This document shows, in pieces, positions 32,801 to 42,933 of a stretch of 64,000 nucleotides of DNA (the stretch's first letter is position 1; each line of letters begins with the position of its first letter). Under the pieces are notes generated by a model that searched no databases, was not told where the DNA came from, and saw nothing but the letters and a program-made list of their open reading frames with translations. A program made the translations under genes and the position numbers. Source of the stretch: Polychytrium aggregatum (lineage: Eukaryota; Chytridiomycota; Chytridiomycetes; Polychytriales); NCBI RefSeq assembly GCF_025602895.1, contig NW_026516255.1, positions 186,001 through 250,000 of the forward strand. The letters run 5' to 3'.

Positions 32801-33894
32801 ATCCCATTTCGCACACATGCATTAAGATGCAAGGCGAGTCGAAATGGAGTATTGTCAAGATCGGAGCGAGAATGGCGACAGGCTGAGCGGGGAGCCGCGG
32901 GAGCCATCCATGTGGAGATCGAGGCCGATCCGTCACAGATCAGGAGGGCAACACAAGGGACAGTGGGATGCACCATGGAACAACAACAAGAGATACCGTT
33001 TCTCGGGATAGGTCATCGAGCCAAGCAGAGCTGGATTGCTGTTCCGTCATGGCGTCGATGCGATCCAGCATGAGCAGAGGGCTGGTACTTACTGGCGAAT
33101 GCTACAGACTTGCGGCTGATCTCATCTCGACTGGCACGACGGTCGTCGGCTGGATCAACGCCGTTGGGTGCTTCATCAGTGTGATCGTCGATAGACAGGC
33201 TGAGCTTACGCTTTGCTCCGCGGGTTCGGCCGATCGAGTCGTAGGAGATATGATCCTCCAGATCCACGCTGTAGCTGCGCCTGGACGACTGGTGATAGCT
33301 CGACTCCGGGGGATCTCGATGCCTGGAGCGGCTCTTCTCGGCAGCCGAATTGGCCTGTGACGACGGCCCCGATGCTCGCGATCGGCTCTGGTAGGAGGTG
33401 TAAGGATCATAATGCTCGGGCGGCCGGCTGATGCGCCCGGTTCGGGTGACGGCCGGTTCGTGGTGGATGGGATCGGCACGAGCTTCGGGTGAGTGATCGC
33501 TCTCAAATGAATACAGCTGCTCTCGCTTTGGGCGCTTCTTGGGCGACGAAGGCTGATCTAGTGAGTAAGCCAGTCGACTGACGGGCTTGCTGATGCGTCC
33601 GCTCTTGGTGACCGATGACGGAGCCGGGATGACAACTGCAGTTTGATCGAGATCATCGTCGCTGTTGGAGTGGGCATGATGATGGCCTGGCAAGGACGGC
33701 CTGTAGGATCGACCTTTTTCGTGGGAGTGCCGACGGCCTCCGGTATGAGCCTTGTGCTCGGGCGATTCACCAGAGTCGGCGTCGCCAAAGTCGGTGGACA
33801 TGACTGCCTCGTTGAAGTTGGTGACCTTGAGCTTGCGGATACGGCCAAAAGATGACGGTGTGGCGTGGGTGCTGCTGTCTTGGTGACCCATCAT
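26874..33894 (-). CDS. YTA7: ATAD2 / Yta7 / Abo1 bromodomain AAA+ ATPase
   Basis: Fifteen exons on the minus strand: 33894-33093, 32744-31936, 31780-31588, 31494-31426, 31272-31144, 30975-30802, 30664-30572, 30378-30155, 29979-29847, 29691-29261, 29057-28770, 28667-28215, 28011-27858, 27754-27045, 26927-26874. The total is 1571 residues. Order: a Ser/Arg-rich N terminus with a poly-Asp run; the lead-in [12 protein letters not shown]1 with Walker [16 protein letters not shown] (about 655), Walker [10 protein letters not shown] and [24 protein letters not shown]2 with the degenerate P-loop GSAGMGQ expected in this family; a bromodomain with PMDLSTM and the acetyl-lysine Asn in [10 protein letters not shown]; and a C-terminal acidic region. 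The family acts on nucleosomes and H3-H4, and influences histone gene transcription. The exon 11 donor (28769) and the direct join of exon 12 to 13 are chosen by phase and family pattern; other boundaries are clear. Confidence 0.93.
29775..29837. repeat. 9-bp tandem repeat in Yta7 intron 9
   Basis: Seven copies of CAGCATCGA, the last with one substitution, immediately after the exon 9 donor on the transcribed strand. Confidence 0.95.
30402..30458. repeat. 19-bp tandem repeat in Yta7 intron 7
   Basis: Three copies of CGTTGGAGGAAACGGCGTG, the third with one change, between exons 7 and 8. Confidence 0.93.
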
Positions 33895-35777
33895 TGCTGC
33901 CGAATGCGGATGGAGTGCGAGAGCGTAGGAGGTCGATGCGGACAGAGCGGATCGGCAAAGGGCCGAGTCAGACCGAAGCGGTGGAGAGGCTGACGATCCA
34001 GGGGGGTGGATTGGAGGAATCGAAAGAGCGGTGGGGCAGTGGGCCGAGCTTGAAGCGTGGCGAATGCAAACCAGGCCAGCGACCAAACTGCGAGCCAGCT
34101 GGGCCGGGCAGGGAGTAGCGAAAGAACAGATGCAGGGACTGACGAGGCCAAGGCGGCCGTGAGATGGATCAAAAGAGCAGGATCGCCAGCAGGGCCGCAC
34201 CGGGACCAAGAAGGCAGCAGGGCCAAACTCCGCACGGCCGTTGTCTGCCCCGGCGGCCGTCCGTCGCAGTGATCGCAGCGATCGCAGAAACGAGCTGGAC
34301 GCCGTGGCTTTGAGTCGGTGGCCGTGGCTATATCGATATGGGGAACTTCCATCCGCAACCACAGCGCCGGTGCAGACAGGAACAGCCGCAGTGTTCAGAT
34401 CGATCGACGCTCATGGAGATTCCTTGCGCATCCCCAGTCGGATTGCTTTGGGCGTTTCCAAAATGAAATGGGACACCCCGTTGGGCCATGAGGGTTATTT
34501 TCTGTGACCTGAATACACCCACCCACTCATCATAATCATGGCCAAGCACAGCACCCTCGATGTCCGCATCGCTGCACTGCGACCGGTGGTCTTCACTCGG
34601 AGGCTGCCAAAGTGATCTGTTCTATTTCTTATGGCATAGTTAGACGCATGCCATCGCATATTACGCTGACAAATGGGTTGTGGGCAGGTGTCCCATTTCC
34701 CCCCTAAATAAATTGTATAACAGATACCTTAGAATTCTCATTCTCATCGAGCTTGCCATCGCAGCTGCACGGACATGGCTCGTCAGGGAACTCCTGGTCC
34801 CTGTCCGGCTCGGCTCGTGGGAAGTGGGTCCATCAAACACCCAAAACCGAGGAATGGGGATGTCTTTCCCAGAGAGGTCGCGGCGAACTCGAATAAAAGA
34901 CAGTACTCCATGTTCTGTTCGGAATGCATCAGGACATGCCTCTTCGAAGTGCCAGCCTGTTCGTGTCGATGGGAGCCTGTGTCTTACGGGCGGCTGAGAA
35001 TAGCTGATCACCTTACTGCGCTGACGTCCTGGATCGGGTCCGTCTCCGTACGGCACCAGATCATGCGTTTGGCAAGGGCCAGCGCCGCTGGCCGATATAT
35101 CTGATGGGACCGAGTCCGGGTGGTACCGAGTGCAGAATGGGGGTGGGCTGGCGAGGGACATGATGGACATGGACAAGTTGGCTTGGCCGCAGCATGATCC
35201 GGTGACCCCAAGCCTTGCTCCCGCTGGCACATCTAACTTCCAGAGGTGGTCCCTGTTGCACGTAGATGACATCAAGCAGCCTTGCCGCAGTGGGACATGT
35301 TCTCAAGTCGCTTCCCCGACGACCCGGAGCACGGTCTGTTGTGCTGCCGCCCATCCTCAGCCGCAATTTACCCCGATTCCCAGAAGTGTACGCGTTCAAT
35401 ACACGGCATGCTCTCTGAGCAACATGGAACATGCGATCAGCGGACGGGTCATTCGCTCCCGCTGGTTGATCTCTCAATGGCTCATGTCTCCGTTCTCTGC
35501 AATGGAACCTGTCAGCAGCACACTTCCACTCCATTTCGCCCACTCCCACGCACGGCATCCCCACACTTGCTCTGGCTGTCTCTCACTTCCGGCTCGGAAG
35601 CATCGCCAACCTGCTGATGCCATCCGACCGATCTCTGGAATATAAAAGGGCCTCGTATCTCGCTACTTCTGGGCCTCACCACCGGCACACCCGACTCCCG
35701 CTCAGAACCAGCCTTCTAGCCTCCGACCTCTTCTCTCTCCTCTCCTTCTCTCGCTCATCTTGTTCAGCTCTACCACC
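33895..35777. other. Divergent region between the Yta7-like gene and cysteine protease
   Basis: Almost 1.9 kb with no supported gene. Open frames on both strands, including one of 204 codons near 34.7-35.3 kb, have no domain or splice pattern. A TATA box for the protease lies at its right end. Confidence 0.5.
35641..35647 (+). promoter_or_regulatory. TATA box of the cysteine protease gene
   Basis: TATAAAA, 131 bases before the start codon, followed by a pyrimidine-rich leader (CTCTTCTCTCTCCTCTCCTT). This suggests a strongly or conditionally expressed gene. Confidence 0.6.
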
Positions 35778-37063
35778 ATGCTCGTCAACCTCGGCTTTGC
35801 TCTGACCGCCCTCCTCGCCCTCTCCGGAGCCATCGAGGCTGCTTCCGTCTCCAAGGGCGGCAAGTGGGACAAGTACCGCAAGTCGCTCGACAAGGTCCTC
35901 GGCTCTGCCGAGAACACGGCCAGCATGTCCAAGGACGCCAAGACCATGTTCCAGGCCCATGTCACCCAGCGCAAGGACCCCGCCTTCAAGAAGCTCGTCA
36001 AGAAGGTCAAGAAGCACCCCAAGGCCAAGAAGAACAAGGCCGGCTTCACCATGACCGATGACAACATCGAGTCCCTGGCCACCACGGTCTTTGTAAGTGT
36101 CAAACAGTGTGCTGATCCGATCTGTCTGCATCCAGCAGCCGATGGCAGCTTGTAGTCGTTGCGGCTGGATTGCAGATCGTGCATCAAGGTACTCTGCACA
36201 AACGCCATCCATGTTCATCACACTCTGGTCATTGCCAGCACTGACTCTGATGCTTCTTGGCATACAGGGCAGCAACGCCTCTGATGTCCACACCGCTGCC
36301 GTCCGAGCTGCCATGCTCCCCGACTCGTGGGATTCCCGCGACAAGAACTGGGTCTCCTCAGTCAAGGACCAGGGCCAGTGCGGCAGCTGCGTTGCCTTCT
36401 CCTCGGCTGCCACCGTCGAGAGCACCTTCCTCAGCCAGACCGGCAACAGCATCGAGGTCTCGACCGCCGACATCTTTTTCTGTCTTGGCTCCAAGGATGG
36501 TGCCTTCTGCAGCACTGGCTGGCAGACCGGCCAGGCGGCCAGCGACATTGCCCAGAACGGCGTCGTTGGAGCCGACTGCTTCCCTTACACCGCCGGTAAC
36601 GGCCAGGACCAGCAGTGCAACGATAGCAGCTGCCAGCGCACTGGCGGTCTGTCTGAAGCCTCGTTCGGCAGCGTCGACGAGATCAAGCAGCACATCATGA
36701 CCTACGGCGCCGTCTTTACTGGCTTCACTGTCTGTGAGTACTCGACCGACCGACCGAGCAGGATTCTGCATTCAACTGGATGGACATGGCACTAACTCAC
36801 CACACTCTCCCTTGCCCCCAACAGACCAAGACTTTATGAACTGCTGCACCAACAACCAGATCTACATGCAGCAGTCCGACCAGCAGGAGGGCGGCCACGC
36901 CGTCTCGATTGTTGGCTGGGATGAGAGCAAGCAGGCCTGGCTCTGCAAGAACTCTTGGACCACCACCTGGGGCACTGACGGCTTCTTCTGGATCGGCTAC
37001 GGCCAGGCTGGCATTGGCTCGACCGACCAGACCTATGGCTTCACCACCTCTGGCGGCAACTAA
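35778..37063 (+). CDS. Secreted papain-family (C1A) cysteine protease
   Basis: Three exons (35778-36092, 36268-36733, 36825-37063) give 339 residues. A clean signal peptide ([21 protein letters not shown]) is followed by a Lys-rich propeptide of about 85 residues. The mature enzyme starts near [20 protein letters not shown]. The active site is complete: oxyanion Gln and catalytic Cys in [13 protein letters not shown], catalytic His in [13 protein letters not shown], and Asn/Trp in [10 protein letters not shown]. Other cysteines (CFPY, CNDSSC, NCC) are placed for disulfides. The propeptide is shorter than typical cathepsin L and I do not see an ERFNIN pattern. It probably digests extracellular or vacuolar protein. 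A TATA box and a pyrimidine-rich leader precede it. Confidence 0.92.
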
Positions 37064-37742
37064 GCATCAGCTTCGTCTCTGGAAGACGTGCCCACTGCTT
37101 GTGTCTGTATGCTTCATTCCATCTTCCCTCGCTAACGGTCGGCCTGTCGCCGGTCACTCGACAACCTGACTCGTACTGTCCTTTATTCCATCTTCACAAC
37201 CCCTAAACGGCTTTGGTGCCCTTCTAATGTAATATGATCAATCGCGGAAATTAGCCATACTATCCCGTCAATGTTTTGGTTTGTGCTGGCAGTCCCAGAC
37301 AGAACGACTGGTGTATTGGTTGATCAGGATGCCCATATATATACCAGACAGAGGGCGCTGTGTTCTCCCTGGCAAGACCATGCGGGGCAGCCAGACGGTG
37401 CATCTGCACACCCCAGCATCCGTACCAACGACATGACTGGGCTGCTTCTGCCTGTTCGCACACAGCAACGGCCGTTCCCACGCCCTCGTTCGCTCTCGCT
37501 ACTGGTCTCGCTCCCCGCCTCGTGCCAGCCGCGACCAGCCGACGCGCTCCGGTCGCACCAGTGTCCGAATAGGCAATGCCTTAAATATATTAATTTAATA
37601 CCGCCTGGCCGTATAGAAGGCACCGCTGGCGTCGCGGCCCTGAGAGACGACATCTCGAAACGCTCCTCTCTGCTCGGCACGGCCTTTTTTCGCTTTCGCA
37701 CCACCACCACCACCACCACATATCCCACAGCCAGCCTCAGAA
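37064..37742. other. Intergenic region before tropomyosin
   Basis: No gene is supported. It contains an AT-rich stretch (TATATATACC) near 37336, AT-rich sequence around 37580-37600 and a (CCA)6 run at 37700-37718 close to the tropomyosin start codon. Confidence 0.5.
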
Positions 37743-39135
37743 ATGGACAAGATCAAGGAGGTGAGCCAGACAGCCCTGTTGATGCCTGATGCTGTTCCCT
37801 GCGGCGTCTCGTCGGTCGTCGCTTTGGTTGCCGTGTCCCTGTTGTGCCCTCCCCTGCCAACCAACTCCCCCCCCCAGCAAGTCGGTGGCTCACTTGGCGG
37901 AAGCCCTGCCATCCGGCCAGGCTGTCTCTGGTCGGCAGTGGGTTTGGATGCCGCAGTGTCGCCATCGAGCCATCCAGAGTGCGCTGTCGTACTGCTCCGC
38001 CTGACCCTGCAGCCAGCGACTCGGGCTGCAAGCGTCTCGCTGGGCAGGCGATAGGCGTGGTTTGCCATCGGCCAGCCAGCGCCTTGGCTCCCAGGGCCGG
38101 CCGTAACCACGTCGGCAGTTGGGGGTCAACATCCGCTTGTGGATCTGGTGCTCGGCAGCGTGCTCACATCCCTCCCTGGTTATCCCGTCCGCAGAAACTC
38201 GAGAAGCTCAGAATCGAATCTGAGTCCAACAACACTCGTGCCCTGAAGGCCGAGGAGGAAATCAAGCAGCTGAAAAGCGACCTTGCTAAGCGCGAGACCG
38301 ATGTCCAGAACCTGAACAACAAGGTCACTCTCCTCACCATGGACCTCGAGCGGGCCGAGAAGCGTGTTGATGAGGTAAGGATCGCTCTGCTCGCAAGCTG
38401 CCGGATCGATATGCCCCTCGCACCGGGGGCCCGTCTGCTTGGCGCCATCGCTTGCGTGTGTGCCCGCTGTTCTGGAGGCTCGATGGTTCTTCTGCGGTGG
38501 CTCGCCCTGGACCGCGGGTGTGTCCGGAACGCCGGATCAGGCGGTGGCTGAAGCTGCAAGTCGTACCCGAGGGCCTGAGTCACATCCAGGCAGATCTAGC
38601 TCTTGCCGGCCGTCCCCGTGGTTGATTCCGGGCGCCTGACCAACCGCATATGCATTTCGCCGACGCCACACACCCGCCTTCAGGTCAAGCTCAAGAAGGT
38701 CGAGGGCGATAGCCACGAGTCCACCATCGAGACCCTCCAGCGCAAAGTTGCCCTGCTCGAGACACAGCTCGAGGACAAGGAGAAGAGCCGAAAGGAAGCT
38801 GTTGAAAAGTTAGTATTTGCCTTAACGATATCTACTTTTGCCTCTGCATCTGTCCCCATAGCTGGTCCCCAAGTATGGAGCGTCCAGGCGCCGCGGTCAT
38901 CCCTGTCGTTGCTGCTGTCTCCCAACCGTCGCCGCTCACCCGCCACCTTTCCCTTGTCTTGTCTACCCCCAGGGCCCGTGCTCTTGAGCTCCACGCCGAG
39001 CAGTTTGAGCGCAAGGCCAAGCAGCTCGACTCGGACAAGCTGGAGCTTGAGAAGAAGCTCGAGGAAGTCACTGCCAAGTACACCGCTGTCAAGCAGGAAC
39101 TCGAGGAGACCCTCAAGGGTCTCGAGGACCTGTAA
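37743..39135 (+). CDS. TPM: Tropomyosin
   Basis: Four exons (37743-37760, 38195-38374, 38684-38808, 38973-39135) give 161 residues, the same length as fission yeast Cdc8 and budding yeast Tpm2. The protein is a continuous heptad coiled coil with an acidic, Lys-rich composition (MDKIKE, KLEKLRIESE, NNKVTLLTMDLERAEKRVDE, ending EETLKGLEDL). It should polymerise head-to-tail along actin filaments nucleated by formins and regulate myosin access. The first exon has only 18 coding bases and is followed by a 434-base intron. The N terminus MDKIKEKLEKLR is the usual acetylation/overlap region. Confidence 0.95.
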
Positions 39136-39817
39136 ACGGACTGCCATCTGACTCATCCGCACCCCCCCCCAAGCTCTCGTTTGGTCTCTTCCTGTGATTG
39201 TCGGGCCCGGCCCGCCCACTCTCTTTCTAGCTCACGCAGCAGCATGTTTGGCTCGTGGTTGTCTATGACGAGGTGTGCGAGTCGTCCGGCACCGATAGCA
39301 TAAACTGAGAAGTGTCTCATACCATTTTTGTTCAGCTTTCCCTCCATCTACAGCTAGAGTTGTCGGACCAAAAATGTGAGGTTGTGGTTGCCCCCCCCCT
39401 TTTTTTCGACGGAAAGGCCTCTTACGTGTGTTCTCTGAAAGCGTCCAAACTTTCTGTATTTTTGATCGCAACTTTGGTCCCCGCCTTCGCCTTTCCCCCC
39501 CCCCGTTTCTGGCAAATACAACGGAATGCTTCTCAGCTTTTCCACATCCGATGGTCCTGTTCCGTGGCTGATGCCGAGTGAGGACCCGCTGTTCGCCATC
39601 CGGATCGTTGCCCGACCAGCAAACCGATAGCCTGCTCTTCCAGTCCGTCCAGCCACCGGCCAACGCCCCAGTCCCTGTCGGCCTTTCATGGCATGGCGGG
39701 ATGCCGCTGGCTGTCTCCCAAGAATCGGGCGGAGTCGCTGGCTCCGAACAACGGCTCGCCCGGGACAACACCCGCTGCTCTCTGTATTTTGGGCCGTTTT
39801 GTCGAGGGTGCTGTTCG
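39136..39817. other. Convergent gap between tropomyosin and G-alpha
   Basis: No gene is visible. Homopolymer runs of C occur near 39167, 39391 and 39496. The two 3' UTRs should lie here. Confidence 0.5.
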
Positions 39818-41744
39818 TTACAACAGATTATTCTTGGCTAGGTTCTCCTTGGCCACGATCCGCACCACATCCGCAATGACCTTGCGGACTTGGTCTGTGT
39901 TGGTGGCAACGGTTTGGTGAATGTAGATCTTGCGGCTGGGAGCCTTGTTGGTGGCCAGGAATTTGGAGCCAAAGTACTCGCACACTGCCCGCACCTCATT
40001 CGGCCCTGGTGAGGACGGAAAGACGCTTAAGCCACAGGACAACAGGACAACAGGACAACAGGACAGCAGGACAGCAGGACAGCAGGGCACTGATGCAATC
40101 GCCCATGCCATCTCATCTCACCTTTGTAGTCTGGAAAATAGTCGCTCACTGGGATGCTGGTCAATTTGCTCGTCAGCACATCGATCTTGTTGAGAAAGAG
40201 AATGATGGCTGTCTTCTCAAAGAGTGGGTTGTTGCATATCCCTTCAAAGACCCGGAGAGACTCGACCACTGTAACAGTCCCGGCGGAAATGTGAGCGTAA
40301 CCAACAGCGTCAGAAACAAGCGAGGCCCTCGAAAGTGCCACCTCCGGCTGCCGACGCTCGCCGATGCCCTCTTGATTGTCTGATGACTGCAACGTCACTT
40401 ACTTCGGTTGGTCTCCTCGTCTTCAGAGCACACCTGGTCATAGGACCCAACTGCCGACATGAAGATCATGGCTTGGCAGTCATCAAAATACGCCATCCAC
40501 TTGCGCCGCTCGCTGCGCTGGCCGCCAATGTCGAATATCCGGATGCGCACGGATTTGATCTCAAAGACGCTCTCGGTCACCGTCGTCGTCATGATCCGGA
40601 CTCGAAGCGCATCGTCCGGCGTCGGCACAAAGTTCTTGGCGGTGATTCTCCGGATGTTCGACATGAGACTGAAATGGCGATACATTGGTGGCGGGACAAG
40701 TATGTATTGTGCATGTGGTTAGGCAGGGCCAAAATGCATTGACGATCGACAACCAGGGCTGACTGGTCGGAGACAGTCTCAAGCGGATGCAGTCGGGCTG
40801 ACGAGCAGCCGGAGACTACATTTTATGCGCTCAGCACCGCATCCCGGCCGCAGTTGGTTTGCGATGCCGAAGGACACACGAGCAGGGCAAGAGCCCAGAC
40901 TTACTATTCACACGAGTCCAACAGCTGGAACTTGTTCGATTGCTTGAAGCACCTTTGGATGCCTTCGTCGCTCCACAGGCACTCTATGGCTTCAATCTGA
41001 TCGACCGACATATCCGTCTCGGGCGAATAGTACCTCGCGCACGACCGAACGACGGGAACACATTTCTACTCCGGTTGGTCGTTTTGTATTCGACGAGGAC
41101 GAACAGGAGATCATTTAACTTGGAGAAACTGTGGCTACTGAGGCAAGCTCTGTCCGCCGAGCAGGTATTCCCAATACTCGACAATCCATTCGCCGACATA
41201 AGGCTGTCGAGGAAACCCAGAGCACCGTCCTCACCATGCCTCGCTCGCCTTTAACAACTCTACGGAGTCAAAACGGATATGCGTACCATGGCTCGATCGG
41301 GATCCTCAAATTCGATGTTGAGTGGTGTCATGGCGTCGATCAGGGATATCATCGAGGTGACCAAGTTGCCGAGGGCACAATCCCGGACGACGGACAACTC
41401 GATCTTGGAGAATCCCGCCCCGTGGATGAGCTTGAACTGCTTCAGAATGGTGGATTTGCCGCTCTCGCCTGTCCCTGAAACGTGAACAAAAGCACCGAGC
41501 TTGAGCGTCTGTCACAGCCCCGGGGCCGAGATGAAAGCCCATCGACTCTCCTCCATCGAGTTTCATGTACATGAGTCGTTCCCACACCTCGTGGCCATAT
41601 CCATCCCTCACGCGCAGATTTACCCAGCAAAAGCAACTTGACAGAGGGGTCCGTCGACAGCTTCTTCGCCTCGGCTTGTATGTTTTTGTCGATATTCCGG
41701 CTGTGATCCAGCTGGCTCTGGAGCTCAGGGTCCTTTGTGCACAT
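39818..41744 (-). CDS. Heterotrimeric G-protein alpha subunit
   Basis: Six exons (41744-41624, 41474-41287, 41065-40905, 40668-40403, 40268-40122, 40005-39818) give 356 residues, the normal family length. GTP-binding boxes: P-loop LLLLGTGESGKSTI spanning the first intron; switch I around PTPDDALRVRIMTTTV (the Arg-x-x-x-Thr segment); DIGGQRSERRKW (switch II with catalytic Gln); FLNKIDV; and the TVATNTDQV equivalent of TCAT. It relays signals from seven-helix receptors. Two oddities: the N terminus reads MCTKDPEL and lacks the MGxxxS myristoylation motif, so an upstream exon may be missing; and the C terminus AKNNLL lacks the Cys at -4. An 8-bp minisatellite occupies the last intron. The third exon start (41065) was set by phase and is the weakest boundary. 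Confidence 0.93.
40035..40086. repeat. 8-bp tandem repeat in the last G-alpha intron
   Basis: Six and a half copies of CAGGACAA/CAGGACAG within the intron 40006-40121. Confidence 0.93.
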
Positions 41745-42933
41745 CGCGGGATGCTCGGCGACGCCCTGGGCAGATTGAACAAGCGATAGGATGCAGAGGG
41801 GAGAGTATCGTGGGCGCACGCCGGGGTGCAAGCGAGCTGGTGGAAGCCAGTGGTAGCGTTTGGATCTCTTCTTTTTTTTTTCAAAGGACAGCTCGATCGC
41901 GATAACAGGAAGAAAGCGCCGCCGTCCGTTCGGCTGACTGATGTCAGTCGCTATTGCTCGGCTGAGCATCTCGGTTGCTCCTAGCGAGCAAGGCGATGCA
42001 CTGCCAGATGCAATCGAACAAGTGAGCTGCCAATCATGTTTCCATCTTCACGACAATACCGGCGACACCTCGAATCCCGACTCTGCCCGCACAACGCTGT
42101 TGGGCTATTGAGCTCAACTCCTCATAACTGCATCTGATTGGCAAAGCACCAGCGATCGATCCGCACTGTGCCCAGCATGCCAATGCCTCGTTGGTGCTCG
42201 ACTGGTACATGCGAAAGAATATTGACCATGATATCCAAGTCGACTGGTACCTTGATTAATGGTCCCAAGTGCAGGTGCTCGCAACGAGTGTACGGGACGG
42301 GCGAGGATGGGCATCTCAAGGTATAGAGCCGGTTGGCGAACGATTACCCAGCTTCCATAATCAATCGAGTGCCCTGGCGATGCGGGAGAGCCACACTAGC
42401 GGTACTATGAGGAGGCCCAAATACTGTGAAGGCGCCATTGCTATGCCAAGACACACTCTCTCTACATCCGACACAGTGCGGGGAACTGAGCAACTCATCC
42501 CGTACGAATCTGAGGAAAGGTCGGTGGAAGTGTATACTTGGCATACATATCCCTCCGCCTGGGCTGTCGAAACACCAAGACAGAGGATGCACCGCACATC
42601 GGAATCAAGGACCATCAGAGACTCGAGCGGGCCTGACATGCCAAAAGGAAATGTCTTGGGAGAAAATCCGCAGGAGCGTTGGAATTCTGGGTTTCCACAT
42701 ACCAGCCGAGGACAGCCCTCCAAATAATGATGCGGTCGCAGTCCTGATTGGCGCTTCATAATGTAGCTTCCGAACAGAATACCTGCGGGGCACCGACAGA
42801 CATCCTCTGAGCCGCGGCCCAGAGTATATAGTGATCTTGGAGACGCCCTTAAGGTTTCCAATTCCCCTGGATCTCTAGCACGATACCAGACCATCCACCG
42901 AAACCGTAACCTTGCTTGACTGAGCCAGGGAGA
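41745..42933. other. Divergent promoter region between G-alpha and the membrane orphan
   Basis: No gene is supported and no repeat was noted. Open frames on both strands (up to 215 codons) have no recognisable domain. Confidence 0.5.

Noticed and set aside
34661-35275. 204-codon minus-strand frame
   Set aside because: No domain, mixed low-quality composition, no supporting splice sites; lies in a divergent promoter region.
41097-41230. G-alpha-like exon reading PYVGEWIVEYWEYLLGG
   Set aside because: It ends in a stop (CAGTAG) without a donor and is not needed; the exon starting at 41065 keeps the family length.
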